From the NCBI RefSeq assembly GCF_000024985.1, contig NC_013523.1, forward strand, positions 744,001-808,000: DNA of 64,000 nt. The letters are read 5' to 3'. Below, piece by piece: positions 62,454 through 64,000 of the stretch. Origin of the DNA: Sphaerobacter thermophilus DSM 20745. GTDB taxonomy: Bacteria; Chloroflexota; Chloroflexia; Thermomicrobiales; Thermomicrobiaceae. The position numbers and the translations under genes are program-made. Under the pieces are notes generated by a model, which was not told the origin of the DNA, made no database searches, and saw only the letters and a list, made by a program, of their open reading frames with translations. How positions within the stretch are numbered: position 1 is the first letter of the stretch; every line of letters begins with the position of its first letter.

Positions 62454-63779
62454 ATGGTCTGGCCGGTCACGACCGAGCGCGATGGCTCGGGTCAGTTGAT
62501 CATCGGCGGGGTACCGGTATCCCAGCTAGCCGATGAATATGGAACCCCGCTCTACATCTACGATGAGGCGACCCTGCGCCAGCGTGCGGATGCCTATCGC
62601 CAGGCCTTCGAGCGCCACTACCCGCGGGCGCGCGTCGTGTACGCCGGAAAGGCGTATCTGGCGACGTGGCTGCTGCCGCTCCTCGACGAGGCGGGGCTGT
62701 GGCTGGACGTGGTGTCGGGTGGGGAACTCTACCTGGCCGTGCGCGGCGGGTTCCCGGCCGAGCGTATCGTCTTCCACGGCAACAACAAGACGCCGGAGGA
62801 ACTGGCACTGGCGCTCGAGCTGGGCGTCGGCGAGGTGGTCATCGACAACCACTACGAAATCGAGTTGCTGGCCCAGTTGACCGCCGAGCGCCAGGTCGCG
62901 CTCGACGTCCTGCTCCGGGTGAACCCGGGAGTGGATGCCCACACCCACGAGTACCGGAAGACCGGCATCGTCGATTCGAAGTTCGGGCTGTTGATCCAGT
63001 CGGGTGACGCGGCGCGAGCGGTTGAACGGATCCGCGCGGTGCCGGGCCTGCGCCTGCGTGGCTACCACGCGCACATCGGCTCGCAAATCGCGGAGACGGA
63101 GCCGTTCGCGACGACGATCAACGTGCTCTTCGCCTTTGCTGCCGAGATGCGGGACCGTTTCGGCGTGGTGCCGGATCAGATCAGCCCTGGCGGTGGGTGG
63201 GCGATCCCGTACGAGAGCGACGATCCCGACGCCGCGATCGAGCCCTACGCCGCCGCCGTGGCGGGGAGCGCGCTGCAGGCAGCCGAACGTTGGGGGTTCG
63301 ACCCGCCGGTGCTCACGGTCGAACCGGGGCGCTCGATCGTCGGCCCTGCCGGGGTGGCGGTCTACCGCGTCGGGGCGATCAAGGATATTCCGGGCGTGCG
63401 CCGCTACGTTTGCGTCGACGGCGGGATGGCAGACAACATCCGACCCCCGCTCTACGGGGCGCGCTACACCGCGGCTCTGGCCAACCGGGATGGCGCCGGA
63501 AGCGACCACGCCGTGGTGACCATCGCCGGGAAGTACTGCGAGTCGGGCGACGTGCTCATCCGGGATGTGGAGCTGCCGACCGTGGAGCCGGGCGATCTGC
63601 TCGCGCTCCCAGCGGCGGGCGCCTACTGCCTGGCGATGGCGAGCAACTACAACCTGGCGCTCCGGCCGGCCGTGGTGGCCGTCGCGGATGGCCGGGCGCG
63701 GCTCGTGCAGCGGCGCGAGCGCTACGAGGACCTGCTGGCGCGGGAGGTGGTGGTGGTCCCGAATCAGACCGGTGAATGA
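62454..63779 (+). CDS. lysA: Diaminopimelate decarboxylase (LysA)
   Basis: 441 aa; ATG behind GGAAGGGAAG. It converts meso-diaminopimelate to lysine in the last step of lysine synthesis, with PLP. The PLP lysine is in RVVYAGKAYLATWLLP near residue 64, and the barrel motifs GNNKTPEELALAL near 103, LRVNPGVDAHTH near 156 and GYHAHIGSQIAETEPF near 203 are visible. SPGGGWAIPY near 243 and EPGRSIVGPAG near 283 follow, and KYCESGDVLIRDVELP near 360 is the substrate-binding partner segment. Length fits the family. Confidence 0.96.
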   Translation: MVWPVTTERDGSGQLIIGGVPVSQLADEYGTPLYIYDEATLRQRADAYRQAFERHYPRARVVYAGKAYLATWLLPLLDEAGLWLDVVSGGELYLAVRGGFPAERIVFHGNNKTPEELALALELGVGEVVIDNHYEIELLAQLTAERQVALDVLLRVNPGVDAHTHEYRKTGIVDSKFGLLIQSGDAARAVERIRAVPGLRLRGYHAHIGSQIAETEPFATTINVLFAFAAEMRDRFGVVPDQISPGGGWAIPYESDDPDAAIEPYAAAVAGSALQAAERWGFDPPVLTVEPGRSIVGPAGVAVYRVGAIKDIPGVRRYVCVDGGMADNIRPPLYGARYTAALANRDGAGSDHAVVTIAGKYCESGDVLIRDVELPTVEPGDLLALPAAGAYCLAMASNYNLALRPAVVAVADGRARLVQRRERYEDLLAREVVVVPNQTGE

Positions 63780-63789
63780 GCGTGGGCGT

Positions 63790-63818
63790 TTGCATTTTGG
63801 TATTCGGCGTAGTATCAC
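63790..63818 (+). promoter_or_regulatory. Candidate promoter of the right-edge gene
   Basis: TTGCAT, 17-bp spacer, TATCAC. The same -35 hexamer is used before tRNA-Pro. Confidence 0.45.
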
Positions 63819-63872
63819 TGCGACACCGCTCCAGACCAGTGCTCGTCCCGTGGACTGGGGAGAGCGTCTAGC

Positions 63873-64000
63873 GTGGCTGAGGCGATGAGATTCCGCTATT
63901 CGGCTGACGGATTTGAAGACCCCGTGGACCCGGTGTCTATGAGCGGCGAGGGTGCCGACGGTATCTCCGGCGATGACCGTGCCGATGAGCTGGCCATCCG
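63873..64000 (+). CDS. 5' end of an unrecognised gene (cut by window edge)
   Basis: A GTG at 63873 (or ATG at 63885) follows GGGGAGAGCGTC and opens a frame through the window end. The visible 42 residues (MRFRYSADGFEDPVDPVS and onwards) are acidic, probably disordered and Gly/Asp-rich, without signal peptide. Too little is present to identify it. Confidence 0.55.
   Translation, partial: MAEAMRFRYSADGFEDPVDPVSMSGEGADGISGDDRADELAI

Overview
The window is high-GC bacterial chromosome with short intergenic gaps, mostly housekeeping genes. No phage, insertion sequence, rRNA operon or CRISPR array was seen. Gene content points to Chloroflexota, most likely a thermophilic Thermomicrobia such as a Sphaerobacter relative. 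The evidence is HrcA/CIRCE-controlled dnaK, RNase Y next to a SpoVS-like gene, a MutL/GlmL-like pseudo-ASKHA protein, DUF5808- and DUF6391-like proteins, and SelA. This assignment is inferred from gene content only; no database search was possible.

Left third (1-22.7 kb). A class A beta-lactamase-like serine hydrolase is cut by the left edge. A sulfane-sulfur group follows: an MBL-rhodanese-rhodanese persulfide dioxygenase, a rhodanese-DUF2892 membrane protein and a divergent SulP anion permease. Next come an ECF sigma factor with a one-base-overlapping zinc-binding anti-sigma candidate, and a class III aminotransferase. A leftward FadR-type regulator then heads a peptide/solute ABC importer operon (binding protein plus two permeases, no ATPases), with a strong promoter and palindromic operators. 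A JAMM peptidase, an Asp/Glu racemase and a DinB-like protein form an overlapping operon. A bacterial dynamin-like GTPase, a PPi-type phosphofructokinase, two GNAT acetyltransferases and an ABC-2 exporter follow. The exporter is preceded by a long leader that ends in an intrinsic terminator (an attenuator candidate).

Middle (23-45 kb). tRNA-Pro(CGG) and selA lead into a pantothenate/CoA cluster: coaX, a DUF2520 dehydrogenase that may replace PanE, panB and panC. Further on are an amidohydrolase, a Pcm-type methyltransferase, and rny with spoVS and a PHP phosphoesterase. An operon of a PIN-TRAM membrane protein, ispD, ispF and dtd comes next, then a PAS-GGDEF-EAL protein. A tight three-gene unit of unknown role (41.3-45.1 kb) encodes a zinc-ribbon membrane-anchored protein with repeated PxWLR motifs, a degenerate MutL/GlmL-like ATPase-fold protein and a beta-rich protein. 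It is the best candidate here for an undescribed system.

Right third (45-64 kb). A leftward hrcA-grpE-dnaK operon has a textbook promoter and CIRCE operator. prfB carries the classical programmed +1 frameshift and overlaps a gluzincin lipid-free secreted peptidase gene. A fumarylacetoacetate-hydrolase-family pseudogene is truncated against an acyltransferase-3/SGNH gene. The remainder is an Fsr-like MFS transporter, a CBS-domain site-2 protease, an enoyl-CoA hydratase, coaE overlapping an ABC-F ATPase gene, lysA, and the 5' end of an unrecognised gene at the right edge. CoaX, PanB, PanC and CoaE together cover much of the CoA pathway. IspD and IspF give two MEP isoprenoid steps.
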